A stretch of DNA of 64,000 bases from Christensenella sp964438705 (GTDB lineage: Bacteria; Bacillota; Clostridia; Christensenellales; Christensenellaceae): assembly GCA_964438705.1 (NCBI GenBank), contig CAYTKQ010000008.1:1-64000 (forward strand), written 5' to 3'. The notes below the pieces were generated by a model that was not told the origin of the DNA, did not search any database, and saw nothing but the letters and a program-made list of their open reading frames with translations. The position numbers and the translations under genes are program-made. Positions 36,084 through 43,659 of the stretch are shown here, one piece after another. Every line of letters begins with the position of its first letter. Within the stretch, counting starts at the first letter, position 1.

Positions 36084-36704
36084 ATGGAATTTAAACTTTT
36101 TCAAAAGGAACTCGAATTACAGTCTAAGGGATGGGTCCCGACTTTCCACGACATTACGCCGGAGGTGATGGGCATCGTAAAGGCGTCCGGGGTAAAAAAC
36201 GGCACTGTGACCGTTGCCTCGCACCACACGACCTGTTCGGTCATGGTGCAGGAATGCTCTCACGATATCGACACATTCGATTTGGAATTTTTGCAGCATG
36301 ATCTGCTTGACATCATGCGCAAAATGGTGCCGGATTTTGCGGAGGAGCATCAATATCGTCATCCCGGCCCGATACACGCACAGTATGGCAGAAGCGTCGG
36401 CGAACCGGGCGACTATACCAGTATGAACACAGACGGACATCTCCGCTCTGTCTTCTTCGGGCGCAGCGAAGCCCTGACGATCAAGGACGGCGAGCTCGAT
36501 GGCGGTGAGTTCGCGCATGTATATTTCATCGACTGGGATCACGTACGCGCGCGCCGCAGACAGGTAAACGTGACGGTAATGGGCACGAGCGAAGAAATTA
36601 CCGACCGCAAGTGGAACAACGGCGAAGTCGTCGATACCGGGCGTAAATTCTCCGACGAACAAAAAGCATACAATCCGAACTTTGATCTGCAGCTCAAGCG
36701 GTAA
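36084..36704 (+). CDS. YjbQ family protein (UPF0047)
   Basis: A 206-residue member of the YjbQ family, recognised by VASHHTTCSVMVQECSHDID, QHDLLDIM, and a late beta strand FAHVYFIDWDHVRARRRQVN. Typical YjbQ is about 130-140 residues; the extra length is a middle insertion (roughly residues 85-140, including RHPGPIHAQYGRSVGEPGDY). AGGAGG six bases before MEFKLF fixes the start. E. coli YjbQ has weak thiamine-phosphate synthase activity, but its true role is unsettled. Here it is sandwiched in a sugar cluster. Confidence 0.88.
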   Translation: MEFKLFQKELELQSKGWVPTFHDITPEVMGIVKASGVKNGTVTVASHHTTCSVMVQECSHDIDTFDLEFLQHDLLDIMRKMVPDFAEEHQYRHPGPIHAQYGRSVGEPGDYTSMNTDGHLRSVFFGRSEALTIKDGELDGGEFAHVYFIDWDHVRARRRQVNVTVMGTSEEITDRKWNNGEVVDTGRKFSDEQKAYNPNFDLQLKR

Positions 36705-36718
36705 AGGAAACGACTGAT

Positions 36719-37309
36719 ATGAAGGAATCAAACTGGCATGAGGCCTTTGAGATCGAGCGCGAGTCGCTCGCGCTGACAGATGCCCAAATGGATGGCGTCG
36801 CGTTCGAACGCGCTGCGGATTTGTTGTCGGTTGCTCCGCGCATCGGTGTCACCGGCTGTGGGCATTCGGGTATATGCGGAATGCATTTTGCACATCTGCT
36901 GTGCTGTGTCGAACGTCCGGCAAGGTTTATTTCTCCGGCGGAAGCGGTACACGGCGCCATGGGCTTTGTGGAATCGGGCGATGTGCTGGTGTGGATCTCG
37001 CGCGGCGGCAGCACCGACGAACTGGTGCGCATCCTTGAAATTTGTCATGCGAAGGACGTGCGTGTGATTGGCGTTACGGAAAAAACGGATTCGTTGCTTG
37101 CCCGGATGTCCGACGTGGTGCTGCCGATGTCTGTGACCCGTGAGTGCGACCCGGAAAACACGCAGGGCACGACCAGCTTTACTGTGACCGCAGCGATTTT
37201 TCACGCACTTCAGCGCTCCATCATCGAAAAAACGGGATACAAAAGCGAACGTTTCGCGCTCATACACCCCGCCGGAGCAGTAGGCAAACGGCTAAATCCC
37301 AAAAAGTAA
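36719..37309 (+). CDS. SIS-domain sugar phosphate isomerase
   Basis: A 196-residue protein consisting of one SIS domain of the KpsF/GutQ type (arabinose-5-phosphate isomerase) without the usual C-terminal CBS pair. Visible signatures: RIGVTGCGHSGICGMHFAHL, VLVWISRGGSTDELVRIL (phosphosugar-binding Ser/Thr), and FALIHPAGAVGKRL near the end, matching the LHPGGALGRRL of GutQ. It is 14 bp after yjbQ and is the last gene before a terminator. Probably isomerises a phosphorylated aldose/ketose from the same pathway. Confidence 0.9.
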   Translation: MKESNWHEAFEIERESLALTDAQMDGVAFERAADLLSVAPRIGVTGCGHSGICGMHFAHLLCCVERPARFISPAEAVHGAMGFVESGDVLVWISRGGSTDELVRILEICHAKDVRVIGVTEKTDSLLARMSDVVLPMSVTRECDPENTQGTTSFTVTAAIFHALQRSIIEKTGYKSERFALIHPAGAVGKRLNPKK

Positions 37310-37354
37310 CGTAGTTTTTTCATCCCCTCTGACAAAAACACATAAATGCATGAA

Positions 37355-37386
37355 GCCCACCGTCGCCTCTGGCCCGGTGGGTTTTG
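37355..37386 (+). terminator. Terminator after the SIS gene
   Basis: Stem CCCACCG/CGGTGGG with a 13-base loop followed by TTTTG. Marks the right end of the sugar region and the start of the AT-richer cobalamin block. Confidence 0.65.
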
Positions 37387-37438
37387 CGTTTGTTGCCAAT
37401 AAAATAATTGCTTTTCGTTTTGCGCTTCTAACACTTCT

Positions 37439-38290
37439 TCATTTTTGGCTCCGCTTGCACATCCTATCGTATAACATATCAATCGTTAAGTGCTTTTCAA
37501 TATGATGCGCAAGCTTATCAATTTCGCTTTCCATAGATTGCATATATCGAGTATCTGTCTTGCCATTGGACAACATCTCTTTGGTTTTATCAAACCCTTC
37601 ATTAAAACTATCTTCATCTTCCAGTAAAATATTTAAATATGGAATTACGCCCAATACAGGCAGTTCTGTAATCTCTTCCAGAATCTCAACGCCCTTTGCA
37701 AACGCCTCAGGATTGCCCATAAATTTATTGACAACAGTCGCCACTACGAATTTTCGCTGCTTTTCCTTCAAAAGCTGTAGTGTTCCATAAATTGATGCAA
37801 ACACACCGCCACGATTTATTTCACTCACAAGAATAGCCGGTATGTTATGGCGTGTCGCAAAAGCCATATTAACAATGTCGTTTTCAAGCAAATTCAACTC
37901 AACAGGGCTTCCCGCCCCTTCAACAATTACAATATCGTATTGAGTAAGCAGCCGTTTATACGCCGCTGATGCCTGTACAAAAAGCTTTTGCTTCACTTGA
38001 GAATCGTCACTAGGTTCGCATCGTATTCCGTTGCAATATGTTTCACATTCATTTTCTTTTGAGGGCACTATTAATACGGGATTCATATCTGTGTGCGGCA
38101 TAGTTTTAGCGGCATATGCTGCAATTGCCGAGGAACGAGCAATTTTTTTATTTCCGGAAAGATAGTGAATCCTATCGCAAATGTTCTGCGCCTTGAATGG
38201 AGCAACTTTAAAACCACGCAGTGCAAACATACGGCAAAGCGCTATTACCAATGTGGATTTACCCACCCCCGATGCTGTTCCCAAAACCAT
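37439..38290 (-). CDS. CobQ-like protein lacking the glutaminase domain
   Basis: About 283 residues, against roughly 490-510 for cobyric acid synthase. It carries the whole CobQ synthetase domain: P-loop GTASGVGKST at the start, VAPFKAQNICDR, DMNPVLIVPS, VEGAGSPVELNLLENDIVN, SEINRGGVFASIYGTLQLL, NKFMGNPEAF and VLGVIPYLN. After LEDEDS the type I glutaminase domain is absent, yet a C-terminal helix like the CobQ tail (DKLAHHIEKHLTIDMLYDRM) follows directly, in one intact frame. GGGAG eight bases before the ATG at 38290 sets the start; TTG at 38305 is possible. Last gene of the riboswitch-driven corrinoid operon. It may amidate with free ammonia or act on another substrate. Confidence 0.85.
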   Translation of the reverse strand: MVLGTASGVGKSTLVIALCRMFALRGFKVAPFKAQNICDRIHYLSGNKKIARSSAIAAYAAKTMPHTDMNPVLIVPSKENECETYCNGIRCEPSDDSQVKQKLFVQASAAYKRLLTQYDIVIVEGAGSPVELNLLENDIVNMAFATRHNIPAILVSEINRGGVFASIYGTLQLLKEKQRKFVVATVVNKFMGNPEAFAKGVEILEEITELPVLGVIPYLNILLEDEDSFNEGFDKTKEMLSNGKTDTRYMQSMESEIDKLAHHIEKHLTIDMLYDRMCKRSQK

Positions 38291-38319
38291 CAATGATGCT
38301 CCCAATTGCTTACCCGCCT

Positions 38320-38841
38320 TTAATAGTTTCGGCTTATATACTCTATTTCATCAAAGCCATCGATCTGATTTAACTTTAGCGCCAATAAAAAGAAATAACC
38401 CGATAGTAAATTTGCAAAATCAAACAGTATTTCATCAACAGCATTGCCTTGATGATAATGCCTGTACAGCAACCTGACCAGTGATTTGCATTTTGCCCTC
38501 AATACATGCGCCATTCCGGCGCCGATTGAACCTTGGGTCAATACAAATTTTTTGCACCTGCCGTCTGTGGTGCTTTTTAAATCGCAAACAAAGCGATCAA
38601 GCTTTTCCAGTTCTTCCAAGGTTACAGTCGTTTTGGTACGCAAGGAAGGGTTTAAGTGATAGACCAGCTCACAGACAAAGAGCAATTGCTCACGTATGTT
38701 TTTCTCATCTGCCATCGCCCTTAAAAGACCGATCATGCTTGCGATTTCATCCGTCAATATCTCATAATCGCACCTAAGGTCATCGGGCTTGTCGCTTAAA
38801 AAAGGATACGCCTCATATTTGCTTCTATAAACATTACGCAT
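38320..38841 (-). CDS. PduO/EutT-like cobalamin adenosyltransferase, divergent
   Basis: A 173-residue, mostly helical protein whose second half resembles PduO-type ATP:cob(I)alamin adenosyltransferase: DEIASMIGLLRAM near residues 32-44, KFVLTQGSIGAGMAHVLRAK (compare the LPGGS...LHVART segment of PduO) and a final LLSGYFFLLALKLNQID (compare NRLSDYLFVLAR). The N-terminal TRTGDxG ATP-binding motif of PduO is missing and the conserved Arg of RLHVART is not obvious. Operon position between btuD and the CobQ-like gene supports a corrinoid role; catalysis is uncertain. Confidence 0.7.
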   Translation of the reverse strand: MRNVYRSKYEAYPFLSDKPDDLRCDYEILTDEIASMIGLLRAMADEKNIREQLLFVCELVYHLNPSLRTKTTVTLEELEKLDRFVCDLKSTTDGRCKKFVLTQGSIGAGMAHVLRAKCKSLVRLLYRHYHQGNAVDEILFDFANLLSGYFFLLALKLNQIDGFDEIEYISRNY

Positions 38842-39601
38842 TGTTTTTATCCCACTTTCTTAAAGATTGTATCATATAGTCCTTGACATCAGCGCCGTAT
38901 GCTTCATCGATTATGTTAAAATCAAGCGTATCCGTTTTACCATGTGCGAATATCCTGCCTTCTCTTATCACAAGCAAGCGGTCGCAAAAAGACATTGCTA
39001 AATTTATATCATGCAAAACACCAATCACTGCGCGTCCGGGGGCCTTCACCCAAATCTCCAAATATTCCATTAATTCCAACTGATATTTTATATCTAAGTG
39101 ATTCGTTGGCTCGTCAAGCAAGATCACCTGCGGTTCTTGAGCAAATACTCTTGCCAAAAATGTGCGCTGCAGCTGACCGCCCGAAAGCTCTTTTATGCTT
39201 TTGTCTTTAATACCTATCAAGTCAGTGCTTTCCAGGCATCTCATAACGGCTTCTCTGTCTTTTGGCGTTTCGTTTTTGAATAAACCCTTTTGCATATGGG
39301 CATACCTTCCCTGCATGACCGTCTCATAAACAGTGAAGGGAAAATAGATCGCAGAAAACTGACTCATAATTGCTATTTTCTTTGCCAATGATTTTTTGTC
39401 GGCGCGTTTAATATTCAAACCGTCAATAGATATATTTCCATCAAAACTAATTAATCCGGCCATTGCACGCAGCATGGTTGTTTTTCCACAACCATTAGGC
39501 CCCACAATAAATAACTTTTCGTTTTCTTTAGCAGTAAATGAAACGTTGCGAAGTACAGGTAAGCCGCTATATCCGCAGCACAGCTTTTCTATTCGCATCA
39601 T
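38834..39601 (-). CDS. btuD: Cobalamin/corrinoid ABC transporter ATPase
   Basis: About 255 residues with Walker A GPNGCGKTTMLRAMAG, Q-loop IMSQFSAIYFPFTVYE, signature ELSGGQLQRTFLARVF, Walker B VILLDEPTNHLDI and H-loop GVLHDINLA: the BtuD/FepC class. Tandem ATGs at 39601 and 39598 overlap the btuC stop; the frame remains open further upstream but only through btuC. Overlaps the PduO-like gene by 8 bp. Cobalamin specificity rests on the upstream riboswitch and cobA. Confidence 0.93.
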   Translation of the reverse strand: MMRIEKLCCGYSGLPVLRNVSFTAKENEKLFIVGPNGCGKTTMLRAMAGLISFDGNISIDGLNIKRADKKSLAKKIAIMSQFSAIYFPFTVYETVMQGRYAHMQKGLFKNETPKDREAVMRCLESTDLIGIKDKSIKELSGGQLQRTFLARVFAQEPQVILLDEPTNHLDIKYQLELMEYLEIWVKAPGRAVIGVLHDINLAMSFCDRLLVIREGRIFAHGKTDTLDFNIIDEAYGADVKDYMIQSLRKWDKNNA

Positions 39602-40638
39602 AACAGCGCACCCCCTTTTTTCTCTTTGCGCTTCGCCAGAAATACGTAAACAAAAAAGGGTGCACCGATCAAGGCCGTTACAGAGCCTACAGGTATTTCG
39701 GACGGGATAAATGCCGTTCGGGCAACCAGATCTGCTAAAATCATAAATAGTCCGCCAAACAAACATGATAAGGGAAGCACATACTTGTGCGAAGATCCAA
39801 AAAATCTGCGTACGATATGCGGAGCAATCAAATCCACAAAACCGATCACGCCTACAAAAGCAACAGATACCCCTGCCAATATTGCTGACAGCAAAATCAA
39901 CAGCCACTTTGTCTTTTTGACGTTTATTCCAATTGCGCTTGCTTGTTCATCTCCAAAAGTAAGTATGTCCATCTCTTTGGTGTATCTAAGCAGCCCAAAA
40001 ATCACCGCCATCGATATTACAAAGACAATTCCGACGCTCCACCAATCCTTCATCGCAAAACTACCCATTTGCCACAACGTTATTTGTTGAGAATGAGCGG
40101 GAGATTTTGAGGCCAAAGTCATCATAACGGCATTGGCAAATATGGAAATAACCGTCCCAATGAGAATAATGGAGTAGTTATCTAAATTATGATCGATCTT
40201 AGACGCTAAATATATTGCGCAAATAACTGTAAGCATCCCCAAACTCATTGCAACTGCGGGCAAAAGAAAGAATCCTAAAAAGCTCGAAGAAACACCCGTT
40301 ACAATAACGATCACAGCGCCCAATCCCGCCCCAGATGATACGCCTATCGTATAAGATGATGCGAGAGGGTTTTTGAGCACAGATTGCATAATCGTGCCGC
40401 TTGCAGAAAGTGCCGCACCCACAATAAACGCAAGCAAAACACGCGGCAGTCTAATGCTCCAAATCAAACCGTCATGAATGCTTTCAAAGCCTTGCGGCAA
40501 TGGAATACCAAATAAATGGTTTCCAAATACCGCAAAGATATCAGTTAATGGGATGGCGGCTCCGCCCAATGAAATTCCGGCAAGCAAAGCACCGACGGCC
40601 AAAATGATCAGCGTTAAGATTTTATGCTTCTCGCTCAT
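39598..40638 (-). CDS. btuC: Cobalamin/corrinoid ABC transporter permease
   Basis: FecCD-type permease of 346 residues with about ten membrane segments. Family landmarks: GLIWSIRLPRVLLAFIVGAA, ASGTIMQSVLKNPLASSYTI, VGVIGFVDLIAPHIVRRFFG and a C-terminal GSVTALIGAPFFVYVFLAK. ATG overlaps the btuF stop by 4 bp. One copy, so the channel is a homodimer. Confidence 0.94.
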   Translation of the reverse strand: MSEKHKILTLIILAVGALLAGISLGGAAIPLTDIFAVFGNHLFGIPLPQGFESIHDGLIWSIRLPRVLLAFIVGAALSASGTIMQSVLKNPLASSYTIGVSSGAGLGAVIVIVTGVSSSFLGFFLLPAVAMSLGMLTVICAIYLASKIDHNLDNYSIILIGTVISIFANAVMMTLASKSPAHSQQITLWQMGSFAMKDWWSVGIVFVISMAVIFGLLRYTKEMDILTFGDEQASAIGINVKKTKWLLILLSAILAGVSVAFVGVIGFVDLIAPHIVRRFFGSSHKYVLPLSCLFGGLFMILADLVARTAFIPSEIPVGSVTALIGAPFFVYVFLAKRKEKKGGALL

Positions 40639-41567
40639 TGCTCGCTGCTCTTATCGCCATATAAATAATCTGCCATTTCCCTCATAGCTTTAACTATATT
40701 ATGGTTGGGCAATGAGGAATATGTATTGTCAATATAAAAAACCTGTTTGTTTTTTATTGCGTCAATGTTCTCCCACCCTTGTCTTGAGAGTATTTCTGAT
40801 ACCGGATCATCAATATAGTTCACATTGGTAAAAATAACATCAGGGTTTGCTTTTACAACGCTTTCGGCATCAACAGCAAGCCAACTCTCTTGATCTGCGA
40901 GTACATTCTTGGCGCAAAGCATTTCAAGGATATCATTTAAAAATACGCCGCTGCCAAAGCTATACATATTGGGTGCCGATGCAATTTCAAAATAGACTTT
41001 CTTTTGAGGGGCGGAAGCATCGACCATTTTTTTGATTTCTTCCATATCATTTTCCATGGTTTTTATAAGCGCTTCACCCTTTTCTTTTTCGCCAAGAACC
41101 AATGAGATAAACCTTAAATCTTCTTTAACGCCCTCGATGCTTTCACTCGAGGGGATGTACGCAACGCAGATACCCAGCTTTTTTAGGGGTGCAAAGGGGT
41201 CATTCGCTTCGTCCCCCATCATGCTCACGCCAGATACGAATACAACGCTTGGCTTTAGCGCAATCATGCTCTCGACGTCGGGTGTAAGCATATCAAATGT
41301 TGGCATACTGGAATCAGGATTGTGAATCATTGCGGATTGTGTGTCCATTGCGACAATTTTATCTCCCAATCCCAGGTCTATGATCGTTTGTGTCATAGAA
41401 GGCGCCATAGAAATAATAGATGTTATTTCTGTGGGTATATTTATTTCCATACCCGCTCTGTCTTTTATTTTTGCATCATTTGCATTGTTTACAGGTTGAG
41501 CACAACCAATAAGAAACCCAATCACCAATAATACAGATACTGCCATTAATATAATTTTCTTTTTCAT
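40635..41567 (-). CDS. btuF: Cobalamin/corrinoid-binding lipoprotein
   Basis: Class III solute-binding lipoprotein of about 310 residues. Signal peptide with a Cys in FLIGCAQPV, then the two-lobe TroA/BtuF fold linked by a long helix: ITSIISMAPSMTQTIIDLGL, VFVSGVSMM, and DVIFTNVNYIDD. GGAGGG precedes the ATG at 41567, four codons inside the longest frame. Adjacent to btuC, btuD and cobA under a cobalamin riboswitch, which fixes the likely ligand as a corrinoid rather than a siderophore. Confidence 0.92.
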   Translation of the reverse strand: MKKKIILMAVSVLLVIGFLIGCAQPVNNANDAKIKDRAGMEINIPTEITSIISMAPSMTQTIIDLGLGDKIVAMDTQSAMIHNPDSSMPTFDMLTPDVESMIALKPSVVFVSGVSMMGDEANDPFAPLKKLGICVAYIPSSESIEGVKEDLRFISLVLGEKEKGEALIKTMENDMEEIKKMVDASAPQKKVYFEIASAPNMYSFGSGVFLNDILEMLCAKNVLADQESWLAVDAESVVKANPDVIFTNVNYIDDPVSEILSRQGWENIDAIKNKQVFYIDNTYSSLPNHNIVKAMREMADYLYGDKSSEQ

Positions 41568-41588
41568 AATTCCCTCCAAATATTCTTG

Positions 41589-42113
41589 TTATCTTTCGAT
41601 TCCGTCTCTAGCCATTACACCACAATTGTAATAATGCTTGACCTCGCATACTTCAGATACTAAATCTGCCCTTTCAATCATCTCTTTGGAAGCATATCTT
41701 CCGGTTAAGATCAGCTCGGCGCGTATGGGTTTTTGGTCGATCAACCGTAGCACCTCAGTCTCCTCGATTAGATGGAAGTGCATGGCAATGTTAATTTCGT
41801 CGATTATTACAATGTCATATTCATCGCTTAAAAGTGCAGCTGTTGCTTTTTTCAGGCCTTCTTTTGCAGCCTCATAATCGCAGTCTTTCGCCGTCTCTTT
41901 GGTAATCAGGCACCGCCCATTGCCATACTGCTCTACTGTCACCATAGGCAGATATTGGCGCAGAGCAACAATTTCGTGATAAGAATCAGTTTTTAGAAAC
42001 TGCCCTATATAAACCTTTTTCCCTGCGCCAACTGCCCGAAGCGTCAGCCCGAGTGCAGAAGTTGTTTTGCCTTTGCCGTTTCCTGTGTAAACATGTACGT
42101 ACCCCTTTTCCAC
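41589..42113 (-). CDS. cobA: Corrinoid adenosyltransferase, CobA/BtuR type
   Basis: ATP:cob(I)alamin adenosyltransferase, 174 residues, P-loop class: VYTGNGKGKTTSALGLTLRA near residues 9-28, VYIGQFLKT, DYEAAKEGLKKA, DIVIIDEINIAMHFHLI (Walker B) and ELILTGRYASKEMIERADLV. All CobA landmarks are intact. First gene of the corrinoid operon, directly after the riboswitch terminator. Its presence makes the divergent PduO-like protein downstream appear redundant as an adenosyltransferase. Confidence 0.95.
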   Translation of the reverse strand: MEKGYVHVYTGNGKGKTTSALGLTLRAVGAGKKVYIGQFLKTDSYHEIVALRQYLPMVTVEQYGNGRCLITKETAKDCDYEAAKEGLKKATAALLSDEYDIVIIDEINIAMHFHLIEETEVLRLIDQKPIRAELILTGRYASKEMIERADLVSEVCEVKHYYNCGVMARDGIER

Positions 42114-42136
42114 TTGCTTTCTCCCTGTAAAATATT

Positions 42137-42166
42137 AAAAAACCTCAGTCACATGACCGAGGTTTT
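42137..42166 (-). terminator. Riboswitch-controlled terminator before cobA
   Basis: Minus-strand hairpin AAAACCTCGGTCA/TGACTGAGGTTTT (13 pairs, one G-T) followed by a T run, between the cobalamin aptamer and cobA. Points to ligand-dependent transcription termination. Confidence 0.85.
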
Positions 42167-42229
42167 ATTCGCAATATGAATCAGGTTCTTACCTGCCTCC
42201 TATATACCATAACCTCATGCCTGTGAAGT

Positions 42230-42415
42230 TAATGGAATCATACTGGCAGGTCTTCCGACTCAGACATTTGCGTTCTTTTGCCTTCCCAAGATTTCTCTTA
42301 GTGACTGAGCAAACATTGCTCTTAAAAGAACTACATCATTACGGCAGCAAGGACTGTTTGGGATTTACACCCAATTCCCTATTATTGCATAAATTATGCA
42401 CACCAATAATCTAAC
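42230..42415 (-). promoter_or_regulatory. Cobalamin riboswitch
   Basis: On the minus strand the conserved parts appear in order: AGGGAATTGGGTGTAAATCC, ACAGTCCTTGCTGCCGTAAT, and the B12 box GAGTCGGAAGACCTGCC (42261-42245). Precedes cobA-btuFCD and is expected to shut the operon off when adenosylcobalamin is abundant. Boundaries are approximate. Confidence 0.95.
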
Positions 42416-42531
42416 ATTAAAATATTCAGTTTTTTCGAGTATAGCAGATCACAAATTTATAGTCAATAGACATTTGATAAACCAAAGCCGACATATCCTT
42501 AGATGAACTGCACCCCAATAACAGAACAGGC

Positions 42532-43053
42532 CTATATTTTCTTCCGTGTTAAGAAGATTCCGACGATCGCTCCTATAAGGATAAGAGGTGCCAATCTGAC
42601 AAACAGCCATTCAAATGCGTGAAAAGCTACTCCGACAACACTGGTCTCAGGGTCGCTATAATCCCAATTTAAGTAAGGACTGTTCAATACGATTAAGACC
42701 GCAGAAATTGCTGCTATAACCGCACACAATGAGATAAACAGCCACTGAAGTGTTTTTCGTCTTGTATTTTTTCTTTGTGCAAGCTGTAAGTTTATAATCT
42801 CTAATTTTTCGGAAATGGCTTTTAAGTCATCAACTTTCGGCTCAGTAACAGTTTCTCCAAGCAAAGTGCTTACGGGTGTTTCAAGCATTTCCGATATGGA
42901 GATTAACATCTCAGAATCAGGAACCGACAATCCCTGCTCCCATTTAGAGATCGTTTGCCGCACCACATTCAGCTTGATCGCAAGCTCTTCTTGCGAAAGT
43001 CCTTTTGATTTTCTGATTGCTTTCATGTTTTCGTTTAACATTAGGGATAACAT
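42532..43053 (-). CDS. XRE-family regulator with membrane tail
   Basis: A 173-residue protein with an N-terminal HTH-3 domain (KAIRKSKGLSQEELAIKLNV, then VRQTISKWEQGLSVPDSEML), a coiled linker, and two hydrophobic segments (about residues 98-122 and 147-168) ending in a Lys-Lys-Ile tail. Membrane-attached XRE regulators of this design are common in Bacillota and often govern neighbouring transport genes or stress responses. AAAGG sits before the first ATG; an ATG four codons on is possible. It lies between the cobalamin operon and a recombinase remnant. Confidence 0.88.
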   Translation of the reverse strand: MLSLMLNENMKAIRKSKGLSQEELAIKLNVVRQTISKWEQGLSVPDSEMLISISEMLETPVSTLLGETVTEPKVDDLKAISEKLEIINLQLAQRKNTRRKTLQWLFISLCAVIAAISAVLIVLNSPYLNWDYSDPETSVVGVAFHAFEWLFVRLAPLILIGAIVGIFLTRKKI

Positions 43054-43099
43054 CCTTTCCTTTCGTCGTTATCACTATCATATGAGAACCTGCCCGTTG

Positions 43100-43655
43100 C
43101 TACAAGCAACGGATATTAACATTCAAGTCCCCTACATTTTCACAATCAAAAACAAAACCCCATGCGTTCGCATGGAACAGCCTGAAAAAGGTGTCAATCA
43201 GCTGCTGACGCTGTTCTTGCACCGTGGCATCCATTTTGCGATAGCGGTCTGGGAAAAAGGTCACCTGCTCCTGCGTGATGAGGGGCATTTGCATTTCCTC
43301 TTGCAGAATGGCCGCTTCCAACCTGCCCTTGGTTTCTTCCAGCGCATCCAGCCGCCCTTTGGTGGAGGAAATAAGCACGCCCTGCTGTATCGCGTTCAGC
43401 ATGTTTTCAATCCGCGCTTTGCGCACGCTCTTTTTCTTGCAGCCGCGATGCTTTTTGACGCTCACGCATTTGTAGTACTGGTGAAACTTCTTCCCTCTGC
43501 CGGTGCCGCTCTCGCCCACCATATAGGCCCCACAGTAGCCGCAATACAGCTTGGTGGTCAGCAGGTACTGTTCCGTCACAGCCTTGTGCCGCGCGGGGGC
43601 TGTTTTCTTCTCTGCAGGTGGTTTTCCCGTGTTGCTATATCGGAAGCTTTGCCTT
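43100..43655 (-). pseudogene. Serine recombinase C-terminal remnant
   Basis: About 180 codons matching the C-terminus of a large serine recombinase: the zinc beta ribbon YLLTTKLYCGYCGAYMVGES, HQYYKCVSVKKHRGCKKKSV, then the helical coiled region (KGRLDALEETKGRLEAAILQ) and a normal stop. The catalytic resolvase domain with its serine and the recombinase domain are missing: reading upstream the frame runs straight into the surface-protein gene. A dead integrase fragment marking an old mobile element. Confidence 0.8.
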
Positions 43656-43659
43656 TTCT

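Noticed and set aside
37310..37438. Lost glutaminase domain of the CobQ-like gene surviving downstream
   Set aside because: The 129 bp after its stop contain only a terminator and non-coding sequence; the CobQ tail is already present within the gene.
39602..39907. N-terminal extension of the BtuD ATPase by about 100 residues
   Set aside because: This part is btuC read in another frame; tandem ATGs at the btuC stop codon give the standard BtuD length.
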